A program made the position numbers and the translations under genes. Of a stretch of 64,000 nt of DNA, positions 35,507 to 43,540 are shown piece after piece; position 1 is the first letter of the stretch; the number at the start of each line of letters is the position of its first letter. Origin of the DNA: Vagococcus lutrae. GTDB lineage: Bacteria; Bacillota; Bacilli; Lactobacillales; Vagococcaceae. The notes beneath the pieces are model-generated. The model was not told the DNA's origin and ran no database searches. It was given only the letters and a program-made list of their open reading frames with translations. The stretch is taken from the NCBI RefSeq assembly GCF_003987555.1, contig NZ_NGJW01000007.1:61685-125684 (forward strand). The letters are read 5' to 3'.

Positions 35507-37363
35507 TTAAGCCACCTCTTCAGAGAATTGACTATTGTATAAATCAGCATAAAAACCATCTTTAGCCATTAATTCATCATGGTTACCTGTTTCCACAATC
35601 TCACCTTGATTCATAACGATAATTGTATCGGCATCTCGAATCGTAGATAAACGATGGGCTACAACGAAGCTCGTACGGTCTTTTAACAAACGACTCATCG
35701 CTTCTTGAATGAGTAACTCTGTTCGCGTATCAACACTAGACGTCGCCTCATCAAGGATTAATATCTCAGGATTGGCTAAGAAAGCACGCGCAATCGTAAT
35801 TAATTGACGTTGTCCTTGTGAGATATTACTTGCCTCTTCATTTAAAACCGTATCATAGCCGTGCGGTAAGCGACGTATAAACTCATCAGCGTAAGCTGCT
35901 TTAGCCGCTGCATAGACTTCTTCTTCTGTCGCTGACTCATTTCCATAATGGATGTTATCATAAATCGTCCCAGTAAAGAGCCACGTATCTTGTAACACCA
36001 TTGAAAAACGAGAACGTAATGATTCACGAGAAATATCTCGAATATCCGTTCCTTCTAACTTAATACTACCACCACTGACATCGTAAAAACGTTCGAGTAA
36101 ATTAATAATCGTCGTTTTACCGGCACCAGTTGGTCCAACAATCGCTGTCATATCACCTTCTTTAACCGCTAAGTTAAAGTCTGTCATTAGTAACTCTTTT
36201 TGGTCGTAGCCAAATTGAACATGGTCAAACATCACTTTCGCATTAGTTTCAATAGGTTCAATTCCTGAAGGCTCATCTGACATTTCTTGTTCATCCAACA
36301 CTTCAAAGACACGTTCTGCTGAAGCAATCGTTGATTGAATAGTATTCATCAAATTCGTAATTTGTGTAATAGGTTGTGAGAACTGACTCGTATATTGTAA
36401 GAATGCTTGAACGTCACCAAGTGGCATTTGTCCATTAGCTACCTTCACGCCCCCTAATACCGCAACAAATACATAGCCTAAGTTTTTAATAAAGTTCATC
36501 AACGGCATAATCATAGATGAAATAAACTGCGCTTTCCAACCTACTTCATATAACGTTTTGTTTTGTTCTTCAAACACATCTATCGCACGGTCTTCATAGT
36601 TAAAACTTTTCACTACCGTATGACCACCGTAAGTTTCTTCTACTTGGTCATTCAGTAAACCTAAGCTTTTTTGTTGTGTAGTAAAGAAACGTTGAGATTT
36701 TGGCGCGACAATCATCACGACAATCAAACTTAATGGAACCGTGATAAACGCGACAAGTGTCAGTTGCCAACTGATAGAAAGCATCATAATTAAAATCCCA
36801 ATAAACGTTACAATACTGGTTACTAATTGCGTTAGACTTTGTTGTAACGTGGCAGCGATATTATCCATATCATTAATCGCACGCGATAAAATATCACCAT
36901 TTGAATGAGTGTCATAATAATTAATCGGCACAACATTCATCTTATTTTTCAAGTCTTTTCGAAGTTGATAAACCGTTCGCTGTGAAACACGCGTCATAAT
37001 AATCTGTTGAATCATCCCTAAAACAGCAGCAATCACATATAGTAAAATAACTGTCATTAAAATGCGCTTAATCGCATCAAAATCAATCGGAAACTTGTCG
37101 ATTTGCTGTCCAGCTTTCATCTGCATGAACCCTTTTTTCAAACCTTCGAAAATCTCTGTCGTTGCCCGACCTAAAATTTTCGGCGTCCGAATTTGAAATA
37201 CCGTCGCCACAATAGCTAAAACAAAAACTAACCCAATCGCATAAGCTTTTGTTGACATATATCTTAAAAGACGGGCTGTCGTGCCCCAGAAGTTTTTCGC
37301 TTTTTCTTTCTTTCCTCCATGGCCATGACCACCTGGACGTCCTGGTCCGCGTTGTGCGCTCAT
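35507..37363 (-). CDS. efrB: Heterodimeric multidrug ABC exporter, subunit B (EfrB/LmrD-like)
   Basis: This is a type IV ABC half-transporter of 618 residues with a Gly/His-rich N-terminus, six membrane segments (about 40-330) and a C-terminal ATPase. Walker A is GPTGAGKTT and Walker B ends in the catalytic Glu (LILDEATSSVD), with a normal H-loop His (VVAHRLS). The ABC signature is degenerate (NISQGQRQL instead of LSGGQ). Paired with the upstream subunit, this makes one consensus and one degenerate ATP site. Its ATG overlaps the efrA stop (TAATG). Substrates are not deducible. Confidence 0.9.
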   Translation of the reverse strand: MSAQRGPGRPGGHGHGGKKEKAKNFWGTTARLLRYMSTKAYAIGLVFVLAIVATVFQIRTPKILGRATTEIFEGLKKGFMQMKAGQQIDKFPIDFDAIKRILMTVILLYVIAAVLGMIQQIIMTRVSQRTVYQLRKDLKNKMNVVPINYYDTHSNGDILSRAINDMDNIAATLQQSLTQLVTSIVTFIGILIMMLSISWQLTLVAFITVPLSLIVVMIVAPKSQRFFTTQQKSLGLLNDQVEETYGGHTVVKSFNYEDRAIDVFEEQNKTLYEVGWKAQFISSMIMPLMNFIKNLGYVFVAVLGGVKVANGQMPLGDVQAFLQYTSQFSQPITQITNLMNTIQSTIASAERVFEVLDEQEMSDEPSGIEPIETNAKVMFDHVQFGYDQKELLMTDFNLAVKEGDMTAIVGPTGAGKTTIINLLERFYDVSGGSIKLEGTDIRDISRESLRSRFSMVLQDTWLFTGTIYDNIHYGNESATEEEVYAAAKAAYADEFIRRLPHGYDTVLNEEASNISQGQRQLITIARAFLANPEILILDEATSSVDTRTELLIQEAMSRLLKDRTSFVVAHRLSTIRDADTIIVMNQGEIVETGNHDELMAKDGFYADLYNSQFSEEVA

Positions 37364-39081
37364 TAAATTTCCTCCTCTCGTAGTTGAGAACTCATGATTT
37401 CTTGATAAGTTTCAGAGGTTGCTTTCAACTGTTCGTGTGTTCCTTGATCTACAATCACACCATCATCAATCACTAAAATTTCATCGGCATCGACAACAGA
37501 ACTAATTCGCTGTGCCACAATGACGATAACCGCATCCGTGATTTCTTCTGATAACGCTGCACGTAAATTCTTATCTGTTTTAAAATCCAATGCTGAAAAA
37601 GAATCATCAAAAACATAGACGCTCGCTTTTTTTACCAAAGCTCGTGCTATACACAAACGCTGACGCTGTCCACCAGAGAAATTATCTCCGTTTTGCTCGA
37701 CTCTACTATCCAAGCCGTCTTCCAATCCTTCAACAAAAGATTTCGCTTGCGCAATTTCAAGTGCTTTCCAGATTTCTTCATCCGTCGCATTCTTATTCCC
37801 ATATTGCATGTTTTCTCGAATCGTCCCGATGAATAATTTCGCTTGTTGCGTCACAAATCCAACATGCTCGCGCACATCTGCTTGTTTCGCTTTTGCTACA
37901 TCAACCCCATTAATTTTAATACTTCCTGACTCAACATCATAAAAACGTGGGATTAAATTCACTAACGTCGATTTACCAGAACCCGTTCCGCCAATAATCG
38001 CTAACGTTTGACCGGCTTTCATAGAAAAATTCACATCTTGCAACGCTAATTTTTCAGCCCCTTGATAACGATAATCGACATGCTCAAACGATAAACTAGC
38101 TGGACTAGTTGGAATCACTTCAGTCTGAGTGTCATCTTGAATATTTTCTTCCATATCCAACACTTCATTAATACGTTTTGCCGATGCTTGAGCTCTTGGA
38201 ATAAAGACAAACATCATACTCATCATCATAAAACTCATAAGAATTTGCATAGCATACGTCATAAAGGCAATTAAATTCCCCACTTCTAGTGTTCCTTCTG
38301 AAATATAATGCCCACCAAACCAGATAATCGCCACATTCGTTCCACTCATGATTAACGTGACAATAGGAATCATAAATGCCACAATCGTATTAACTTTAAT
38401 CGCTGTATTAACGTAATCTTGATTCGCTTCATCAAATCGATTGGCTTCATACTCCGCACGATTAAACGCCCGAATAACACGTACACCGGTTAAACCTTCA
38501 CGAAAGACCAAATTCAGACGGTCTGTTTTCTTTTGTAATGATGTAAATAATGGAACCGCAAAATATAAAATCACTCCGATAAAGACAACCAAAATAGGCA
38601 AAACATAAAAGAAAATCTTCGTCAATTGAGGATCTTTTCGATAAGCCATTGTACTAGCCCCTATCAACATGATTGGCGCTGTAATCATCACCCGTAAAAA
38701 TAATTGCGATACTAATTGAATCTGATTAACATCGTTAGTTGTTCGTGTAATTAAAGACGCTGTACCATGCTCATCAAACTGTTCATGAGAAGAGTACGTT
38801 ACTTTACTATATAACTCTGAACGCAATGAACGACCAATTTTCTGTGATTCTCTTACCGCAAAAAACGTATTACCAATAGCGGCTATAATACTAATTACTG
38901 AAAAACCAATCATGACGAGACCTACCGACCAAATATAATCGATATCCCCTTTAGCTACCCCGTTATTAATAATATCTGATGTTAATGAGGGCAGTTTTAA
39001 ATCACTTAATACTTGAACAAACATAAAGACGATTGCGCCAATAATTGACGTCATAGACATCTTCTTAATAATTTTTAACAT
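37363..39081 (-). CDS. efrA: Heterodimeric multidrug ABC exporter, subunit A (EfrA/LmrC-like)
   Basis: This is the 572-residue partner of the downstream gene, with six membrane segments and an ATPase domain. Walker A GGTGSGKST and signature FSGGQRQR are normal, but the catalytic Glu after Walker B is Asp (VFDDSFSALD) and the H-loop His is Gln (IVAQRIS). This is exactly the complement of the defect in the partner, as in EfrAB, LmrCD and TM287/288. It lies one base after a tetR gene and should be controlled by it. Confidence 0.9.
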   Translation of the reverse strand: MLKIIKKMSMTSIIGAIVFMFVQVLSDLKLPSLTSDIINNGVAKGDIDYIWSVGLVMIGFSVISIIAAIGNTFFAVRESQKIGRSLRSELYSKVTYSSHEQFDEHGTASLITRTTNDVNQIQLVSQLFLRVMITAPIMLIGASTMAYRKDPQLTKIFFYVLPILVVFIGVILYFAVPLFTSLQKKTDRLNLVFREGLTGVRVIRAFNRAEYEANRFDEANQDYVNTAIKVNTIVAFMIPIVTLIMSGTNVAIIWFGGHYISEGTLEVGNLIAFMTYAMQILMSFMMMSMMFVFIPRAQASAKRINEVLDMEENIQDDTQTEVIPTSPASLSFEHVDYRYQGAEKLALQDVNFSMKAGQTLAIIGGTGSGKSTLVNLIPRFYDVESGSIKINGVDVAKAKQADVREHVGFVTQQAKLFIGTIRENMQYGNKNATDEEIWKALEIAQAKSFVEGLEDGLDSRVEQNGDNFSGGQRQRLCIARALVKKASVYVFDDSFSALDFKTDKNLRAALSEEITDAVIVIVAQRISSVVDADEILVIDDGVIVDQGTHEQLKATSETYQEIMSSQLREEEI

Positions 39082-39082
39082 C

Positions 39083-39751
39083 TTAGCACCTTCCTTCCTT
39101 TACTACACCATATTTTAACCAATGTATTTTCTGAGAAAACTCAGCTTGTGCTTCTACCATACATTGTTCAACAGGGATGTCTTCTTTTCGATAGGCATGC
39201 AGAATACTGGAAAAAAACATTTGCAACGCAAAACGTAATAGTTCATTCATCTCTTTATCCGACGATACGTTTAATACCTCGCTATCAATCAAAGAAAACA
39301 CATCATAACGCTCACGATGATAGCGCCCTACTGGACACTTTCCAGTCTCATCATTATCTCGAATGATATGCTTGGAAACCTTTCGTGTAGCATAATCATC
39401 CATATTTAAAAAGAAATGACGATAAAAATCAGCATTTTCTCCCATCAAAATTGTTTCTAAAAACATTTTATGATAATCCGTTAACGTCTTAAACAAATCA
39501 CCTTCATAGGCTTTTAGTAATGTGACAAAACTATTAAAACTATCTTCTCTTAAAAATTCAAAATAATAATAATAAAGATCACGCATATCTTCAAAATATT
39601 GATAAAAACTACCACGTGGAATATCAGCAAGCTTTATCAAACTCGAAACAGACGCCTCTTTTAAAGAGTGCTGTGAAAACTCAACATGCGCTGCTTCTAA
39701 TATGCGTTCTTGCTTATCTCTAGGTAATCTAAAAAACGTTTCTTTTGGCAT
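39083..39751 (-). CDS. TetR/AcrR-family regulator of the ABC exporter
   Basis: This is a 222-residue TetR-type repressor. The helix-turn-helix contains ASVSSLIKLADIPRGSFYQYFEDMRDLYYYYF (about residues 32-63). It is the first gene of an operon with the exporter (one-base gap to efrA). A 15-bp perfect inverted repeat overlaps its promoter, so it probably represses itself and the exporter until a ligand binds. The ligand-binding half has no recognisable motif. Confidence 0.9.
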   Translation of the reverse strand: MPKETFFRLPRDKQERILEAAHVEFSQHSLKEASVSSLIKLADIPRGSFYQYFEDMRDLYYYYFEFLREDSFNSFVTLLKAYEGDLFKTLTDYHKMFLETILMGENADFYRHFFLNMDDYATRKVSKHIIRDNDETGKCPVGRYHRERYDVFSLIDSEVLNVSSDKEMNELLRFALQMFFSSILHAYRKEDIPVEQCMVEAQAEFSQKIHWLKYGVVKEGRC

Positions 39752-39780
39752 TCATTTGCCCCCTCTCTTGCTAAACAACT

Positions 39781-39824
39781 TTATGACACCTTGTCATTAT
39801 ATACGACAAGGTGTCATAATTCAA
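39781..39824 (-). promoter_or_regulatory. TetR-operon promoter with embedded perfect operator
   Basis: TTATGACACCTTGTC (39781-39795) and its exact reverse complement (39805-39819) flank a 9-base centre. On the minus strand, the -35 TTGAAT (39819-39824), a 17-base spacer and -10 TATAAT (39796-39801) overlay this repeat, with the -10 box in the centre. A bound repressor would block RNA polymerase directly. Confidence 0.85.
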
Positions 39825-39864
39825 TAAAAACAACTCAATTTTTAAAAATTTTTTCTGAAAATAC

Positions 39865-39893
39865 TTACATTTACTATACAATCACGGTATGAT
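39865..39893 (+). promoter_or_regulatory. Promoter of brnQ
   Basis: TTACAT (39865-39870) and TATGAT (39888-39893) with a 17-base spacer, 20 bases before the brnQ start. It is divergent from the tetR promoter. I see no CodY box match that I would defend. Confidence 0.65.
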
Positions 39894-39913
39894 ATAAAAA
39901 AAGGAGGCTTTCT

Positions 39914-41248
39914 ATGAAAAAGAACTTAACAATGAAACAATATCTAACAGTCGGTTCCTTACTATTCGGATTATTTTTTGGAGCCGGAAATCTAATTTTC
40001 CCTGTTTTAATGGGACAACTTGCTGGTAACCAAACACCTCTGGCAACCATTGGTTTTATCGTTACCGGTGTCGGTTTACCTTTTTTAGGGATTCTCGCGA
40101 TTGGCTTTTCAGAAAGTCAAGGCATCTACGACCTCGCGTCGAAAGCAAGCAAAGGCTTCGGATTATTTTTCACTATCGCTCTCTACCTAACAATCGGACC
40201 ATTCTTTGCCTTACCTCGAACGGCGACCGTCTCATTTGAAGTAGGCTTTGCTCCCTACTTAAATGCGCAACAACGCTCGCTATGGTTATTAGTCTTTTCT
40301 ATTATTTTCTTTTTACTTGCATGGCGCTTGTCACTCAACCCAAGTAAAATGATGCTATGGATTGGAAAAATTTTAAATCCATTATTTTTATTATTTCTTA
40401 GTGCACTTATTTTAATTAGTTTTATTCGACCTATGGGAAATATACAAGACATCCCAGCTGATCCAAGCTATCAACAACCCTTTTTTACTGGCTTTATCGA
40501 AGGGTATAATACGATGGACGTCTTAGCAGCTCTTGCCTTTGGTATTATTATTGTTAAAGCCATTCAACAACTTGGAATTCACGAGCCTAAACAAATCGCT
40601 CTTGATACGCTTAAATCAGGTATTTTTACTGTTGTTTTAATGGCGGTTATTTACGGCAGCTTAACCTTTATCGGAGCAACTAGCCGTCATCAAATGGCTA
40701 CAGCTCCTAATGGTGGCGTCGCACTTAATCAAATTGCCAACTACTATTTTGGCTCTTATGGCGTTATTTTACTCGCAACGATTATCACCTTAGCTTGCCT
40801 AAAAACAGCGATTGGATTGATTAGTGCTTGTAGCGAAACTTTTCATGAACTTTTCCCGAACATTAGCTATCGTCAATTCGTTCATCTTTTTAGCCTACTT
40901 GGTGGTTTAATTGCGAACGTTGGACTTAGCTCGATTATCTTAATCGCTACACCTGTACTTTCATTTTTATACCCACTCGCCATTAGCCTAATTTTCTTAG
41001 CTTTTGCCGACCCATTCTTCAAAAGCAAAAAAACAGTCTATCGTGTCACCATTTGGGTTGCCACTATCTTTGCCGTTATCGATGCTTTAAAAGTCATCAC
41101 GACAAAAATTATGACCATTCCTGCGATGGTAACTTCTTTTGATAAACTAGACAGCATTTTACCACTTGCTTCAGTCGGTATGGCTTGGCTAATCCCAGTA
41201 GTCGTAACACTATGCGGAATGACATTGTGGGCAAGAAAAACAGCGTAG
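39914..41248 (+). CDS. brnQ: Branched-chain amino acid:cation symporter BrnQ
   Basis: This LIVCS-family transporter of 444 residues has about 12 membrane segments. The N-terminal signature LLFGLFFGAGNLIFPVLMGQLAGNQ (about 16-40) and GPFFALPRTATVSFEVG are typical of BrnQ. It imports Leu, Ile and Val with Na+ or H+. AAAGGAGG precedes the ATG. It is the only gene of its transcript. Confidence 0.94.
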   Translation: MKKNLTMKQYLTVGSLLFGLFFGAGNLIFPVLMGQLAGNQTPLATIGFIVTGVGLPFLGILAIGFSESQGIYDLASKASKGFGLFFTIALYLTIGPFFALPRTATVSFEVGFAPYLNAQQRSLWLLVFSIIFFLLAWRLSLNPSKMMLWIGKILNPLFLLFLSALILISFIRPMGNIQDIPADPSYQQPFFTGFIEGYNTMDVLAALAFGIIIVKAIQQLGIHEPKQIALDTLKSGIFTVVLMAVIYGSLTFIGATSRHQMATAPNGGVALNQIANYYFGSYGVILLATIITLACLKTAIGLISACSETFHELFPNISYRQFVHLFSLLGGLIANVGLSSIILIATPVLSFLYPLAISLIFLAFADPFFKSKKTVYRVTIWVATIFAVIDALKVITTKIMTIPAMVTSFDKLDSILPLASVGMAWLIPVVVTLCGMTLWARKTA

Positions 41249-41317
41249 GGAGTAAAAGCTATAAAATATTGAGTAAATAAAATAAACCCTACTAAAATTA
41301 ATATTGACTCTATAATT

Positions 41318-41357
41318 TAAGGGCTGATGAATAGAAAAATGATTCATCAGCCCTTTG
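41318..41357 (+). terminator. Terminator after brnQ
   Basis: AAGGGCTGATGAAT / ATTCATCAGCCCTT is a perfect 14-bp stem with a 9-base loop, then TTGTTAATTTTTTT. Between here and the kinase gene (41509) there is only AT-rich sequence, including a G-rich ribosome-binding-like site near 41431 without a convincing gene behind it. Confidence 0.8.
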
Positions 41358-41508
41358 TTAATTTTTTTAGTTTTAGGTATTAAAAAGCATACCGTTCTCC
41401 TATATGATTAATGTACCACAAAAAACAATCGGGAGGCGATATATACTTGTATGTTCATTAGATTTCATATCTTTTTTGTTAAAAATGGCAAGAAAAAACA
41501 TTTTGGTA

Positions 41509-43026
41509 CTATAATCTAAATAATACTTCTTCATGTTTTTTCTTTCTTAAATCTTTTATTAATTTTGCTACTGTCTCATTATCTGATATTCCTTGTTTCT
41601 GAAATGTATCTAATAAATGATCATTTTGCGATAGTATCGAACAATGATACATGGTACCTATGAAATAATATTTGTAGGTATTTAATCTATCACGTTCTTC
41701 TATTTCTAGTTCCCTAAATGGATATACTTCACCCTCAATTTCTATATATCCTGCATTCTGATGATAGCCATCTACTATATATTTATTATTAACTATTAGA
41801 GCACTAAAAACCTCTTCTCCGTCTATAAAAAAAGGTTCATTTTCTTCTGTTTCCAAAATAATTAAATCATCATAAACATTACCAATATACAGCCAGATTC
41901 CTTTGATTTTTATTTCTCTATAATCTAATAAAATCTTTTTATCTCCCAAATACTTCAGTTTACTAAATTCTGAATTTGCTATTCCAGTATTAAACCAGAG
42001 TTTACGTTTGAAGTTTTTCTTATTGATATTTTCAACTAACCTTTTTATATATTTTTCATCTTCAACAAACTGTATCCCTCTAGAGACCGAAGGGCAAGTA
42101 GCCCTAATAACATCATTAAACATAGACATGTCTTGAAATGGGTCAACTTCTCTTCGTTCCTCCTTGATTTGATCAATATGGTCAAAAATCTCATCAATAC
42201 TCTGATACCTTTGTTCGTGGTTATTAGAGAGACATTTATCTAATACTTTCTCTATAAGTACAGCTTCCTCTGATTCAAAAACATCAGTAATCCTTTTTCT
42301 ATTTGTTCCCCTATGAGTTTCTCCAAATACGTACCATTGGCATACCTGACCAAGTGCATATATATCCATTGATGGAGCTGGAACAGCACCTTTCTTTGCT
42401 TGTTCAGGAGCTGAGAATTCGTAATTTCCTAATCTCTCTTTTCTTTCCGTTTTTGCTTTTAGTGTGTATAAATCATCGTTATAGTTCGCAATCCCAAAAT
42501 CAGCTAAAACAAAGTCAGTTTCTTGTGTCACCAAAATATTTTCAGGCTTAATATCTCTGTGAATTATTCCATTTCGGTGTATTTTTTCTAAAGTGTTAAG
42601 TAAAAAGTCAAATAATTTAATGAAAACCTTCTCGCTTATTTCTGGAGTACTCTCTCTTAGTTTTTTTAGGGATTTGTCATATCTTTTCATTATGATAGCC
42701 GGAACAATATTATCAGCATCTAGATGAATTTCTTCATAATTAATATAATTAACGATGTTAGTACGTTCTTCTATTAAATTAATGTTAAAATACTCTGCTT
42801 TAAAGCGTTCTAATTTACTGGATTGTGTATCTTCTACAAGAAATTTTATTGCAACCTCTTGATTATTTTGAATTCCAGCATAGACAAGACCATTACCGCC
42901 CTGACCTATTTGTTCTAAATTAGAAATTTCTCCTAACTTTGAAGTAACCGATTTGTTATTTCCCTTGATAAAACTACTTATTATTCTTGTGTTTTCTTTT
43001 GCCCCGACTTTCTCTACTCTAGCCAT
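41509..43026 (-). CDS. Hanks-type Ser/Thr protein kinase with unrecognised C-terminal domain
   Basis: This is a 505-residue soluble kinase. The kinase fold spans about residues 33-290: Gly-rich loop IGQGGNGLVY (40-49), ATP-binding Lys61 in EVAIKFL, catalytic HRDIKPEN (156-163), ADFGIA (175-180) and FSAPEQ. All key residues are present, so it should be active. The last 200 residues are strand-rich, have no family I can name and no membrane segment or PASTA repeats, so it is not a PrkC/StkP-type wall sensor. The start is the ATG behind GGGGGA rather than one 15 codons upstream that lacks a binding site. It is AT-rich compared with brnQ and sits beside a defence-like gene. A role in phage defence or stress signalling is possible but only inferred. 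Confidence 0.82.
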   Translation of the reverse strand: MARVEKVGAKENTRIISSFIKGNNKSVTSKLGEISNLEQIGQGGNGLVYAGIQNNQEVAIKFLVEDTQSSKLERFKAEYFNINLIEERTNIVNYINYEEIHLDADNIVPAIIMKRYDKSLKKLRESTPEISEKVFIKLFDFLLNTLEKIHRNGIIHRDIKPENILVTQETDFVLADFGIANYNDDLYTLKAKTERKERLGNYEFSAPEQAKKGAVPAPSMDIYALGQVCQWYVFGETHRGTNRKRITDVFESEEAVLIEKVLDKCLSNNHEQRYQSIDEIFDHIDQIKEERREVDPFQDMSMFNDVIRATCPSVSRGIQFVEDEKYIKRLVENINKKNFKRKLWFNTGIANSEFSKLKYLGDKKILLDYREIKIKGIWLYIGNVYDDLIILETEENEPFFIDGEEVFSALIVNNKYIVDGYHQNAGYIEIEGEVYPFRELEIEERDRLNTYKYYFIGTMYHCSILSQNDHLLDTFQKQGISDNETVAKLIKDLRKKKHEEVLFRL

Positions 43027-43122
43027 TGTTTCCCCCGCATTTCCAAAAATATTCATAAATATACTAACCACAGCCTATTATCAAAACACAATGCCCTTTT
43101 TATACTGGCTTCTTTTATTTAT

Positions 43123-43151
43123 AAGTATAATTCATTTAATGAATTATACTT
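43123..43151. repeat. 29-base perfect palindrome upstream of the kinase gene
   Basis: Two 14-base arms (AAGTATAATTCATT and its reverse complement) flank one central base. On the minus strand the arms contain TATAAT and TATACT, so it overlaps possible -10 boxes about 100-125 bases before the kinase start. It looks like an operator, or an AT-rich hairpin, rather than a terminator, because no T-run follows. Confidence 0.7.
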
Positions 43152-43325
43152 TCCAAGCATTTTCGTAAGTACTTAAATAAAATATTATTTACTTTATATA
43201 CTGTAGATTGCGCATTACTTAAAAAACCAGTTATAGAAATTATGCCCAAAGTTCAACTTAGATTTCTACTTCACCTTGTTCTACAAAGTAAAAATGGTAG
43301 TAAAACTGCTTGAATCACAGGATTT

Positions 43326-43367
43326 CTATATAATTTTTCTTTGTAGCAACCCTACCGTCTCGACGTG
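43326..43367 (-). pseudogene. Displaced native 3' tail of rlmCD
   Basis: The minus strand reads HVETVGLLQRKII followed by a TAG stop. The intact rlmCD reads HVETVVLLS at residues 442-450, the last conserved motif of the RlmCD/RumA methyltransferase fold. RlmCD proteins without an extension normally end within about ten residues of it. The codons align one to one (19 of 24 bases identical) and the preceding codon is out of context (a stop). This fits the original end of rlmCD, separated from the gene by insertion. Confidence 0.65.
43344..43367 (-). repeat. Candidate attachment-site repeat, distal copy
   Basis: The 24 bases coding HVETVGLL match 19 of 24 bases of the copy inside rlmCD, with the core GAGACGGT and the block TTGCT identical. 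This is the pattern expected of an att site pair after recombination between related rather than identical sequences. Confidence 0.55.
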
Positions 43368-43540
43368 CTAATAATTGTCCAAACTAGTCTTCATATCATC
43401 TCCAACATCTATAAGTTTTAAAAAATACCTTAAATAAAATTTAGATACATTTGTTTTTCTTTGTAGGTTAAACCATCATGAAATGTCAATTCACAGACAG
43501 TTTTACTTCTATATTTATACAGTCTTTTTGTGTTTATAAA

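Larger units (their letters stand above)
43027..43540. other. AT-rich intergenic stretch between kinase and NTPase genes
   Basis: This is the only gap over 300 bases without an intact gene. It holds a 29-base perfect palindrome (43123-43151) upstream of the kinase and the displaced 3' coding tail of rlmCD (43326-43367). It also holds short open stretches on the minus strand at 43368-43540 that do not resemble anything I know. No terminator hairpin for the NTPase gene is evident. Confidence 0.7.

Noticed and set aside
42303..42551. Open frame on the plus strand inside the kinase gene
   Set aside because: It is antisense to the catalytic core of an intact kinase and lacks a ribosome binding site.
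43370..43430. A second short minus-strand frame ending just before the displaced rlmCD tail, possibly the end of a recombinase
   Set aside because: About 30 codons with no catalytic motif. I cannot tell it from chance, so I do not call an integrase remnant.
43433..43540. The NTPase frame stays open for 36 codons after its TGA stop
   Set aside because: Such a stretch is not unusual in AT-rich DNA, and the peptide resembles nothing I know. Stop-codon read-through or selenocysteine has no support (no SECIS-like context looked for or seen).
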